Origin: Aselliscus stoliczkanus
Taxonomy: Eukaryota > Chordata > Mammalia > Chiroptera > Hipposideridae
Direction: 5' to 3'
NCBI GenBank assembly: GCA_033961575.1
Contig: CM066729.1
Span: 36,800,501-36,864,500, forward strand
DNA: 64,000 nucleotides
The notes below the pieces were generated by a model, which was not told where the DNA came from, ran no database searches, and was given only the letters and a program-made list of their open reading frames with translations. This document shows positions 11,395 to 21,030 of the stretch, piece after piece. The translations under genes were made by a program, and so were the position numbers. Position 1 is the first letter of the stretch; each line of letters begins with the position of its first letter.

Positions 11395-11895
11395 TAAGAA
11401 GGCTGTCATCACTTTCTGTATTCCCGGGAGAACAGTTTCCACACTACAGTTCAGGGAAGGAATTCCTCTACCTCCTGGAAACTCAGCTCACCTCTGACTG
11501 CTTCAGCCAATTGATACATAAGAAGTACTGTTGTGTGACTTCTAAAGTTAGATCACAAGGCACTTTGCAGCTTCTGTTTGGATCTCTTATAATCATCTCT
11601 CTGAGGAATGATAGCCATCTTGTAAAATATTGAGAACATCAAACAATGAGAGAGTCAAAGTTCAGCTTGTGGAGAGAGGAAGATGCCCCACCAGTCTCTC
11701 CCCGCAAGATATTTCAGTCATCTCATCCCAAACCCCAACATGTGAGTGAAAAAGCCTGCATGCAAGTCTAACCCCAGCTGCCACCTGACTGCTTCTATAT
11801 ATGGAACCTCAGAAGAGATCCACCCAGCTGAGGCCTTCAGTCCTCAAAAATGTGAAAGATATTGCCTTTTCATGCATTAGTTGGGATGGTTTGTT
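11395..11895 (+). repeat. Ancient MLT1-like LTR fragment inserted in the L1
   Basis: The order ccatcttgtaaaatattg, ccccagctgccacctgact, then agatccacccagctgaggcc follows the MLT1 (ERVL-MaLR) LTR as I remember it, at high divergence. L1 text is interrupted exactly over this span and resumes at about 11900. Confidence 0.4.
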
Positions 11896-12125
11896 ACATA
11901 TCTATAGATAACCAGAAATCTTTTTTTTAAAAAAAAGCTAAAATCAATGATCCAAATTTCTTTCTCAAGATCTTAGAAGCAGAGCAGTAAAAGAAATTCA
12001 AAGAAAATAGAAGGAAGGCAATGGTAAAGATTGCAGTGCTAAATTAATGAAATGGAAAAATGAGTAATACTAAAAAATCAACAGAGCCAAAAGTTTGTTC
12101 TTGAAAATGATGAAGATGGTAGATG

Positions 12126-12178
12126 AATAGATAGATTAGAGATAGGTAGGTAGGTAGGTAATAGGTAGGTAGGTAGAT
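12126..12178. repeat. (TAGG)n/(TAGA)n microsatellite in the L1
   Basis: Interrupted tetranucleotide array, aggtaggtaggtaggta then a second block, expanded inside L1 ORF2 sequence. Confidence 0.9.
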
Positions 12179-13706
12179 GCCTACCAAAGATGATTAACAA
12201 AAAAACAAATCATAAAAAGTGAGAAAAGGCACACATTTATTTAAGGAATAAGAAAGGGGACCTCACTACAAATTGGACAGATATTTAAAAAGATAATATG
12301 AGAATATTATGAATGATTTAGCAATACATTTGAACATTTATATGAAATGGATGAGTTTCTTGAAACATATTTTATCCACATGTTTAAATGAAAATATGAA
12401 TACACTTATAGCTATTAAAGAAGTTGAATCTGTAATTAAAAGTCTAAACACACACACACAATCTCAGACCCAGATGGTGTCATAAATGAACTCTTCCAAA
12501 CATTTCAGTAAGAAATGATAACAATCTCAGATTTTTTGAGAGCCTATAAAAAGAGCAAAAATTCTCCAACTGTTTTATGCATCCAGTATGACCTGGATGC
12601 CAAAATTTAACAAAAATACTACGAGAAAGAAATAGCACAGGCAAATCTCTGTTAAGAATATAGTCACAAAAATTCCAAACCAAATACTGGCCAACTAAAT
12701 CCCAGAACATATAAAAATGGTAGAGTATCATGACCAGATTTTTTGCAGGGATGAAAAAAAACCCTATCAATGTTATTTATCACATTAACAAAATTAACAA
12801 GAAAACTGTATAATTATCTCTATAGATTCAGAAAAAGTCAGTAAATAAAATGTTAATACATATTTATGATACAGATACTTACAAAACTGGGACTAGAAAG
12901 AAACATCCTTAATCTGATGAAACTAGTTTATTTAAAAAAACAACAACAAAAAAAGTATGGTATACATCATACCTACAGTGAAATGTTAAAAACCATCCTT
13001 TTGAGTTTAGAAGCAAGCAAAGGATGATCATTGCCTCCACTTCTGTTACTATTCTACGTGACCCACTAGTAAAAGGACCAGTATTTTAAGAATTAAACAA
13101 TTAAACAAAATATTTGAACAAATACTTCAACAAGATGTTATCCAAATGGCCAATAACATGAAAATGTGCTTAACTAAGTCAGGAAAATGACAATTAAAAT
13201 CACAATGTGATACTATTATACACTCCTCAGAAAAGCAAAAATGAAGCAGAACAAAATAAAACAGAAGGTCCCAAATGTTGGATGACTAGAGTCTGGTCTC
13301 TAATACATCACTGGTGGGAGTGTAAATTAGAATAACCTTTGTAGAAGATCATTTGGCTCTAAATACTAAAGCGAAACATATCATACCTTGACCCAGCAAT
13401 TTTAGTCTTCAGTACTACCTAGCAGAAATGCATGCATAAGTTCACTGAAGACATGTATGAGAAGGTTCAAAGAAACATTTTTTATAAAAACCAAAAAAAG
13501 AGATTATCAAAATTCCCTACAGTTGTGAAATACATAAATAAAAATTGTGGTATATTCATAGAATTGAATAACATACAGGAATAAGAATGAACAAACTACA
13601 AGTGTATGCAACAACATGGATTTATCTTTTAAGCAGAATGATGAATGAAAAAAGCCAGATTACAAAAAAAAAAAAAAAATGCAAAGTAAGATTCTACTTA
13701 TATATA

Positions 13707-13902
13707 CAGAGGGTGCCAAAAAATGTATACACATCTTAAGAAAGATACAAAAGATGAATACAAGTCACGTTTGACTTCTGCAATTACAAGAGGTGCTCAA
13801 AGTGGTTACCATCCGCATCCAGACACTTCTGATTACAGTGAACTACTGCTTGAGCAATGTTGACCGAAGTGTCCACTTGTATACATTTTTTGGCACCCCC
13901 AG
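13707..13902. mobile_element. Hairpin MITE, copy 2, inserted in the L1 3' region
   Basis: TA at 13705-13706 and 13903-13904. The left end cagagggtgccaaaaaatg and the right end ttttttggcacccccag are inverted. The internal text (gatgaatacaagtcacgtt, acttctgattacagtg) is shared with copy 1 over its left half, but the right half differs, so copy 1 may have lost part of it or gained the longer inverted end. Confidence 0.8.
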
Positions 13903-14085
13903 TAGTTCAAAAAGACAAACTAACCTGTAGTGTTAGTAATATTCTTTTTATTGTGGTTGTGTTGGTATAGTTTATATTGCTCTCTATATATAGTTTCATC
14001 AAGTTGTATACTTAAGAATTATATAATTTTCAGTGTGTATGACACACTTCAATGAAAAGTTGACTAAAAACAAACAAAAGCAGTC

Positions 14086-14596
14086 TCAACAGCTGCAGTC
14101 AGGCTTCAGACAAAATCAGTTATATCCAGTCAAGGTGCATTGTGGGTGACTGCCTTCATTATCAGTTCTCTGCTCTCAAGTTTCCACAATTAAGATGACT
14201 CAGCTCCCCTTTGTTTCTGTTTCCACTTTGTCAGCTTCTTCTGCTGTTTCTGACTTAACCCATTCTCCTTCTCCTTGTCTGCCTCTCTCTTCTTCTTTGT
14301 CCCATCCTTACCTATCCCTCCCTACTTCCCACCCTTTCTCTTCCAGCCATCTCATGAGGCAAAAATGTATTAATTCAGTCAACATGCAGTAGAGGCACTT
14401 CTCCTGAGCAGAACAGGTCATGATCAAACCTACAGATAGGTACAAATACTTATTAGTTATCACCTGGATGGGGGGATACATAATATTGAGCCCTATCTGT
14501 AAAGATGATTTGGGGCCACAGATTTAGAAGTGGGTTGTCGATACTAATCACACTTCTGTTTAGTCTTGAACCCCCACCGGATGATGAAACCATGGA
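14086..14596. other. Unique intron with a pyrimidine-rich tract
   Basis: About 14235-14350 is strongly C/T-rich (repeats of tctccttctc and ccctcc type). Nothing else recognised. Confidence 0.5.
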
Positions 14597-14602
14597 GCTA
14601 CC

Positions 14603-15661
14603 TGCGGCGAGTCAGCCCCCGCAGGTCCAGGGGTTCCCTCGGGTCGGACGGAGTCGGCGAGGAAAAAAAGAAAGATGGAGACACCGGAAAGAGGTTCACA
14701 GGAGTTTCACACCTTTATTGTTAAAGCCTGGCCCCTTTTATAGGGGCTTCTTAATTACAAGTTATGTTTCACATGATCATGATGTTTTCTCTCACTCAGC
14801 ACTTTTACTTGTTTGTAATTGTATCTTTCTAGGGTACACTGTGGCCTGTTCAAGGATTTTACTTATCATCTAAAGAGTGGTTACCATGACTACCTTACAG
14901 GGCATATACTTGAACTATTGCCAAGAGTTTAGCAGTGGCTGAGTTTAGGGCAAAAAAACTATTTCTATGTGATTATAATACTTAGTAGCAAAAGGAGTTT
15001 TAAACTTTTCCTATCCTACAAAGGACTGTATATTATTGTAATAGAGGGTAACATCTGTTTCTCAGTCAAAGCTTCAGTATCTGTTGCTACAGCAATGTAC
15101 AAAACAAAGAGTTAAAACAAGGCTGTTAATTAAAATAACTTATGGTCAGTAAGTTGCCTCTTATCAGATCTCTCATGGCCAAGAGACCTTGGTCTCCTGG
15201 TCTCCAAGGAAACCTTTCAGAGCTGCATAGGCAAGTAAACTCAAGGTTGGATGATATCACCAGTTTCTCACAGACACTGTCTGTTTCTCACAGACAGGAT
15301 TTGTCCATGCGACCAGAGGCCTGAGCCTCAGTTTCCAAGGGGCTTGAGTCCCCAATATCTCAGTTCAGGGGTCCCCTCGGGCTATAGCCTGTTTTAGGGA
15401 ATTTCCTTTTCTTTAGGAAATCTTTTCCTATCATTGACTTACACAGCCAGCTATCATCAGGGTCCCCCAGGAACTTGCCATAAATGCAGTGAAAGTACTG
15501 TCTCCATAGGATCTGATGTGGAGGAAAGGCACATGGGTTCATAGAGACAGGAGATATTATATGACCAACCATAAGGCAGCATCCCAGACATCCAGAGCTG
15601 AGTGTGGATCTTTATTTCAATGTGGCCTTGTCAGACACTGGGATGCTGTCAGCTTCCCACA
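14603..15661 (-). mobile_element. Solo LTR of a class II (ERVK/betaretrovirus-like) endogenous retrovirus, copy A
   Basis: Begins TG and ends CA, flanked by a 6-base duplication gctacc at 14597-14602 and 15662-15667; a 6-base duplication is typical of class II ERVs. Read on the minus strand it has a TATA box (complement of 14736-14742), then AATAAA (complement of 14714-14719) only about 20 bases on, then a C/T-rich U5. No gag, pol or env sequence adjoins it, so the provirus was lost by LTR-LTR recombination. 1059 bases. It is antisense to the EGF gene. It shares most of its length with the copy at 30323 but keeps about 200 bases that one lacks. Confidence 0.75.
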
Positions 15662-15667
15662 GCTACC

Positions 15668-16128
15668 CTTTTACCTTCTCTACTGTATAGCACAATGCCA
15701 AATATGGAGTGGTAGGAGCTCCATAATTATTGATTTGAGAAACCAATAACAACATATTTAATGGACCAGTAGGTGAATCTGGTGTTCTAACTCACTAGTT
15801 TCTCACTCCATTCTCAATCTCATCCTTAAATGATGGCTTGGGTTGTGAAATTACTGGACCTGTACAGAACGCCACTAAATTTTGTAAGACTATACAACTC
15901 CTTAGTGCACTGTTCAAAAAGTTTTCCAATACCAAAGATTATGACCTTTTTTCTTTATATCAAAATTAGAGTGCATTAGCTCTAATTAAAATAAGACATT
16001 ATAGTTTTATTTCATTTAATATGAGGTCAAAGAATGATATTACTCTATAATGGTACATTTTTAGGAGAGCTGCTAAACTCTTTTTGTCTACTTATAGGGG
16101 CTAATTCTGTTTAAATATTTAATTGCAG
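15668..16128. other. Intron immediately upstream of the EGF exon
   Basis: No repeat recognised. Its last 60 bases include a T-rich run and the ttgcag acceptor. Confidence 0.7.
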
Positions 16129-16251
16129 ATATAAATGAATGTGCCATGGACAATGGTGGCTGTCAGGACCAGTGCTATAATACAATTGGCAGTTATTACT
16201 GCAAGTGTCAAGCTGGCCAGACGCTGGAGGGAGATGGCAGAGGATGTGAAG
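16129..16251 (+). CDS. EGFEM1: Internal exon encoding a calcium-binding EGF-like domain, probably EGFEM1
   Basis: An acceptor (aattgcag) precedes and a donor (gtaaca) follows an open stretch of 123 bases, 41 codons, flanked by phase 1 introns, the usual exon form of one cbEGF module. Translation begins (D)INEC, where the Asp codon is completed from the previous exon, and holds six cysteines in EGF spacing. The C-x-N-x4-Y-x-C-x-C motif (CYNTIGSYYCKC) is the Asp/Asn beta-hydroxylation signature, and the D-I-N-E start is the Ca2+-binding signature. The domain therefore belongs to a secreted or extracellular multi-EGF protein. NGGCQDQC plus the very long AT-rich introns fit EGFEM1, a MEGF6-like protein with an EMI domain; MEGF6 and other EGF proteins are less likely because their loci are more compact or their sequences differ. 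The gene name rests on memory, not on a search. From memory the position of the Tyr in CYNT is Cys in relatives. In humans the orthologue is annotated as a pseudogene; here nothing in this exon is broken. Confidence 0.8.
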
Positions 16252-16689
16252 GTAACAAAACTGTCTGCTTAGTGATAAGGAAACAGAGAACATCTATGTA
16301 ATGCAAAAGAGGGGCTTTGCCTTTTATCTAGAGCCAGTTGAAGTGCCTGTGTTGAATGTTGTCAAGAGCATAGATCTTCCTCTCATGTCTAGATTACAAA
16401 ATTGTAACTCTAAGAACACTTCAAGTAGCTTATTATAGGAAACATATGATTATATGCTGGTTGGTTGTGTCATGTTCTGATTATGGAATTTTAATCGTTC
16501 GTTTAAATCCCTGAAAAGCACATATTTTTCAAAGTATTTCATTTAATTCTACAGCAAAAATGGTGCTTATCATAAAATACTCATCTGTTGCTACCATAGA
16601 AATGGAGGAGCCCAGAACAAACCACAGAAATTGTATTTTTGGTATGGAATTAGCTTTTTTTTCACAAACTTCAATTTTCTGTCTCCTTT

Positions 16690-16880
16690 TTAAATTCCTT
16701 CTTTCCTTCCTTTATTTACTAATTCATCATTTTGTTCATTTGACAGTCATTGAGTTTCTGCGCTGTATCAGGTATTATTCCATGCTCTGGGATATAAAAA
16801 TTAATGAGAAATAAATTCTGCCCTGAAGGAATTTGCTGATTAGTGGTGAAGATTGAAACATAAGCTGAAACCTTACAGAA
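16690..16880 (+). repeat. Ancient L2-like relic
   Basis: The phrases tcattgagtttctgcgctgt, then ggtattattccatgctctgg and ctgccctgaaggaatttgc follow the common old mammalian consensus (ttattgagcacctactatgtgc ... ctgccctcaaggagc). Exact family not assigned. Confidence 0.5.
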
Positions 16881-16894
16881 TTGTGTTTCAAGGC

Positions 16895-17150
16895 ATTATA
16901 GCATGGGGATAAGTGCAGTGGAGTCAAGGAGACCTGGGTTTGCATCTAAGCTCTGTCACTTACAATTTATGTAACCTTGGGCATGTTATTTAACCTCGCT
17001 GAGACTCTTTCTTCATCTGTAAAATTTAGTATAGCGGTAGTTCCTAAAACTGCAAAGTTGCTGTGGGAATTAAATAAGAAAATGCCTCTAAAGCACTTAG
17101 CATCGTGGTGGCCTGTGGTAAGTGTTCAAATGATAACTATGAATTATATT
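16895..17150 (+). repeat. MIR SINE
   Basis: Near full-length MIR in sense: gacctgggtttgcatctaag, tgtaaccttgggcatgtta, tttaacctcgctgagact and tcttcatctgtaaaattta. Ancient. Confidence 0.85.
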
Positions 17151-18893
17151 CTCATTTTTTAACTCAGTTGTTGCCCATATTGGGAATGTAATGAGGGCCA
17201 GGAAGTGCTCTCTGCTCTTCTTCTCAAGAAGGGGAGATACAAAAATGAAAAGAATCCCCTGTATCAAGCCTTATAACTGCCCTTTCTAATTATTTATATC
17301 TATCCTTGATGTGGACATGTGTGAATAAGTTGGTAAGAGAAAACAAAACAAACAAAAGACATTAGGCTGAAGGCATCTGGGGCTGGGGGTTTGACTGGGA
17401 CTGTCAAGACAGGACAAGTTGTAAATGTGAGTAGGCTGGAGAGATTATCAAATGCTCAGGAAGCTGTGTGGTTCAGTCCCTGTGGCAGGGCTCTAGCAGG
17501 CAACCAAAGGAAGGATTCCAGGGAGGCAGACAGATGTTCAGGTACAGCTGCATGTGGGCCTTTCAGAGACAGGCTTCGCCCCAAGCAAGATCCTCTGCCA
17601 GAGAGGGTGTACATTTATAAAGGCAAGCCCTACATTCACTCAGGCTCTTTTTCATTCAAGTGAGATAATCCTCATTTCTGATGAGATTGTTTAGCAAGGG
17701 CATTCCCAGTATTGATTCAGTATCAGAGAATGGGAGGGGTCAAGGACCATGGTGTCCAAATCAAAGGTGGGACAACGACCACTGAAGTGTGGTCTACAGG
17801 ATGAGAATGCGTTGGTCATCACCCCTCCCTTCCGTGATCTCTTCATTTTTTTTTTGGCTGAATATTATTATTGTTATGATTACCATTATTGTAGATATAT
17901 TTGAAGAGCCTAGCACAGCAATTAGCTACTGTTAGGTATGACCATGTTTATTATTATTTTTATAATATCTACTAGGCTGATAAAGCATGGCAAACATTAT
18001 ACTCACTAATTCATTTACATGAAATTATCTCACATTTTAATTGAACTTAGTTACTCTTAACATAAATGTCAAAATATTTGTAGAGGTGATTTCCATAGTT
18101 TTATTTAACTGGTGTTTATTTGTACAAACTGAATAAGAGTAAGGTCGGTATTTGTGAGAATCAAGAGTTTGATGCTGAGTCGTCATTGACTTCCTACTTA
18201 CTGAGACGCGGAACTGGGGAGGGTGGTACGGAGTGAAGCGACTCACCAGCCACCTCTCAGTGTCATACTGAGCTCCTTTTCCTTTTCATATCTTTAAATG
18301 ACTATTTGGTAGACATAGCAGTTCCAGAAATTCATTTTGCTGTATTGTTGCATATACCATGATCTCAGATTTGTTTATGTATGTAATTAAATAAAAAAAT
18401 AATAGAGGTCATTTTGAAATTGAGTGCATTCTAAAGCCATTGCAAATGAGCATTTCAATTCATGTGAGTGCACTAATGAGTCATTCATATTTATTTACTG
18501 GATGCTAACAGTAAGGGTCAGTTGGTTTCAAAGACCATTGTGGTGAAAGCTACACATACAACTAAACGGTCACTTGAAAAGATATTTTCTTTGTATTCAT
18601 ATGAATTGAATTTAACTTATTTGAATTACTTTCTAAAATACAGATGAACATTTTAGTAGACATTTGTTGTACCATTAAAGTAAATCTAGGGTCTACCCTT
18701 CAGTGGAATGGAAACATTTGTAAATATCCTTGTTAGTTAATCTTATTCTTTAACCCTTTCTCTCAAGAGCTATAAACCTGAGGAGAAGGCTTGTGATTAG
18801 CTCAGTTTACATTAGAATTACCTTCTTTCATACATAATGCTGAACCTAAAGCATGGCTTTTAATACATGCTGAAGGTAGATTATTATAAGGTA
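17151..18893. other. Unique intronic sequence
   Basis: The plus ORF at 17391-17663 (90 codons) and the minus ORF at 18037-18246 lack recognisable domains. A weak MIR-tail-like, ATT-rich patch lies at 17860-17960. I see nothing else. Confidence 0.45.
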
Positions 18894-18895
18894 TA

Positions 18896-19470
18896 CGAGA
18901 TCAGACAATTAAGTTCACAAACTCATCCTAGAAAAAGTGCTGCATAGCTCATTGCTGAATATCAACACAGTTACCTTTCAAGTGCTTCCCTTGGGAAGCT
19001 ATGCACTCACAAACTCCAATGCTAGTCCACCCTTCAAAGCAATTTTGGAACTCTTTTTCTGGAATGGCCATCACAGCTGTCCTCATATTACCCTTGATGT
19101 CCTAAATGCCAACAAATGTCTTTCTTTCAATATTTCCTTTATCTTTGGGCAAAGAAAGAAGTCATCGGGGGCCAGATCAGGTGAGTAGGGAGTGTATTCC
19201 ACTGCAGTTATTTCTGTACTGGCTAAAAACTCCCTCACAGACAGTGCCATGTGAGCTGGTGCATTGTCGTGATGCAAAAGCCATGAATTGTTCGTGAAAA
19301 GTTTAGGTCATTTTCGTCTAAATTTTTCATGCAGCTTTTTCAGCACTTCCAAATAGTAAACTTGGTTAACTGTCCAGTTGGTAGAAATTCATAATGAGTA
19401 ATCCCTCTGATATCAAAAAAAGTTAGCAACATCGCTGCAACAAGTTTGGGAACTTAATTGTCAGACCTCA
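18896..19470 (-). mobile_element. Internally deleted mariner transposon (copy 2)
   Basis: TA at 18894-18895 and 19471-19472. The minus strand carries the transposase C-terminal half with HHDNAPAH and YSPDLAPDDFF. The Asp of HHD and the second Asp of PDD are separated by 34 residues, so the last two catalytic residues of D,D34D are both kept. The first Asp and the N-terminal DNA-binding domain are deleted. Frame decays after about 55 residues. 575 bases; uninterrupted, so the best guide to the deletion structure. Confidence 0.92.
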
Positions 19471-19472
19471 TA

Positions 19473-20319
19473 GACAGAATCTAAGGGAAATTAAATGATT
19501 TAAACAGTCTCAAAATGCTAATTGGTGGACAAAGGACACTAGAAGCCACTTTTTCTCATTTCCCCTCAATGAGGTCGATAGGCAGCATGAACTGGATACA
19601 AAGCAGGTTAATCAGAAAAATGAAGTCACAGTGTACAGGCACCAAAAGGCCCTCAAATCATAGAGATTGAGATCCATGGAGAAGGGAAATTAAGACCTGG
19701 AGAAATTGGCTGATTTCCTCCAAGCCGCAGATCATTTATTTTTAGAATTAGAAACGGAATTTAATCTCCTTTTCCCAGTAGCGATTCTCCCCAATGGACT
19801 GATCAATGTGCTCGGTACACATTTATTGAGCAACTACTATGTGCTCAGCACTGCGTTGGGTAATTTGAGAATGCCAGAATAGTATGAAATATTGTTTCTT
19901 TGTCATAGGGTTTCCGTACCATTAAGCATCCTAGGCATAAAATTATTGAGTGATATTTTCAATAAAAGCACAAGTAATTATATTATATGCTTTCAGAGAG
20001 CTCACCCTGGCCAGCTCCTTGCCTCCAAGAACCAACTGGTGTTTACCCTGGTATTACAGAACCTCCACAGGAGGATCTGCTACTCCTTTCCCATCTGTTT
20101 AATAACCCCTGCGAGCAAGAGAGCCCTCCTTATGTGTAATCTGTATTGCTCCTGCTGGAATTTAAGACTTTTTAATTTTATTTTCTTCTTAGTTCTGAAA
20201 TACTTAACTAATCAGAACACTTGTTAGCAGTAATTCTTCCCATATTACTGTGCCCCTCCTCAACTTCGTAAAAACATTGTGCCCAATACTGGAGGCTGTT
20301 GGCACTTTTAGAAAAAAAT
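19473..20319. other. Intron with one ancient L2-like scrap
   Basis: Around 19795-19890 the phrase catttattgagcaactactatg plus tgctcagcactgcgttggg is a diverged copy of the old L2-type consensus. The 111-codon ORF at 19892-20227 has no recognisable content. Confidence 0.5.

Positions 20320-20360
<41 letters not shown>
20320..20360. repeat. (TATC)n microsatellite
   Basis: About ten tandem tatc units, followed by an imperfect cgtccatc. Confidence 0.95.
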
Positions 20361-20779
20361 CGTCCATCTACACGTATGTGCATAAATACACAGATATTTG
20401 ATTTTGAGTTCATAAAATTCACTTGAAGAAATCATTATTAAGGATTTATCTACCTTTGTGTGTTGCTTCTCTTAATAATCATTTATTAATCCCCCCACCC
20501 CGAAGCTCCATCTGTGTAGGGAACACGTAATGGTAGTTGTACCAGTTCCCTGGTTTCCAGGAGCTGAGCATCTATTGGGGTGATATATACATGGGGAACA
20601 ATTCAAGAAAATTCACATCTAGTCTCTCCTCATATACTAGAGAAAAAAAGTTTTCCATTTTTAATTTATCAAGACACTTTACAATATGGAATTCCTTTTG
20701 TTTAAAAAGCTTGAACCACTTAAAATTCTTGGGACTTATCATAGTTGACACATGATGTTTGTGAAGTTTTCTTTCTTTT

Positions 20780-20811
20780 CATCCATCCATCCATTCATCC
20801 ATCTGTCCATT
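20780..20811. repeat. (CATC)n microsatellite, short
   Basis: Imperfect catc/cattc units. Confidence 0.75.
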
Positions 20812-20844
20812 CACCAAACATGTGTCTGACCCATACACTGTGGA

Positions 20845-21030
20845 CCATGTTCAGCAAAGAGCATAGATGTTGGATTTGAATATTGACTCTGATGTTTACT
20901 AACTGTGAGGCTTAGTACAAATTTGTTTGTACCTATGGTCTTTCCCTTCTTCATCTATAAAATGAGAATAACAATACCTAACCTGCTATAGATGGAGAGA
21001 TTGACTGAGATGTATGTACACACCTTGGTG
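20845..21030 (+). repeat. MIR SINE
   Basis: Diverged sense MIR: gagcatagatgttggatttg, then tttactaactgtgagg, then ttcttcatctataaaatgag and aacaataccta. Confidence 0.8.

Larger units (their letters stand above)
9540..14085 (+). mobile_element. Decayed L1 retrotransposon (L1M type), host of nested insertions
   Basis: Discontinuous L1 text in consistent order. 9540-9974 is 5' region (gttgtgatatctagaataacc). 10407-10633 is the start of ORF2 (aaatatatcagtaattacat). 10851-11071 and 11220-11395 are endonuclease-to-linker text (acttgtgggatgcagctaa). 11900-13706 is reverse transcriptase to C-terminus (gacccagatggtg, tatagattcagaaaaagtc). 13903-14085 is the 3' end. All frames are broken by stops and indels, so no protein is made. 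In the family ORF2p carries endonuclease and reverse transcriptase. The gaps between the pieces are later insertions. Edges approximate, especially the left one. Confidence 0.75.
1..16128 (+). other. Intron upstream of the EGF exon (partial)
   Basis: No second exon was recognised in this span. It ends in a normal acceptor: a T-rich stretch, then ttgcag. Contents are mostly interspersed repeats (MIR, old L1, tRNA-SINEs, a mariner derivative, two hairpin MITEs, one solo LTR). That it is intron follows from the plus-strand exon at its right edge and is inference for the distal part. Confidence 0.6.

Noticed and set aside
12480..12770. 96-codon minus-strand ORF
   Set aside because: Lies antisense to old L1 ORF2 text and has no similarity I can name.
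18937..19188. Plus-strand ORFs over the mariner copies (6711-6935, 18937-19188, 49937-50149)
   Set aside because: They are the opposite strand of the transposase remnant. The recognisable mariner motifs are on the other strand.
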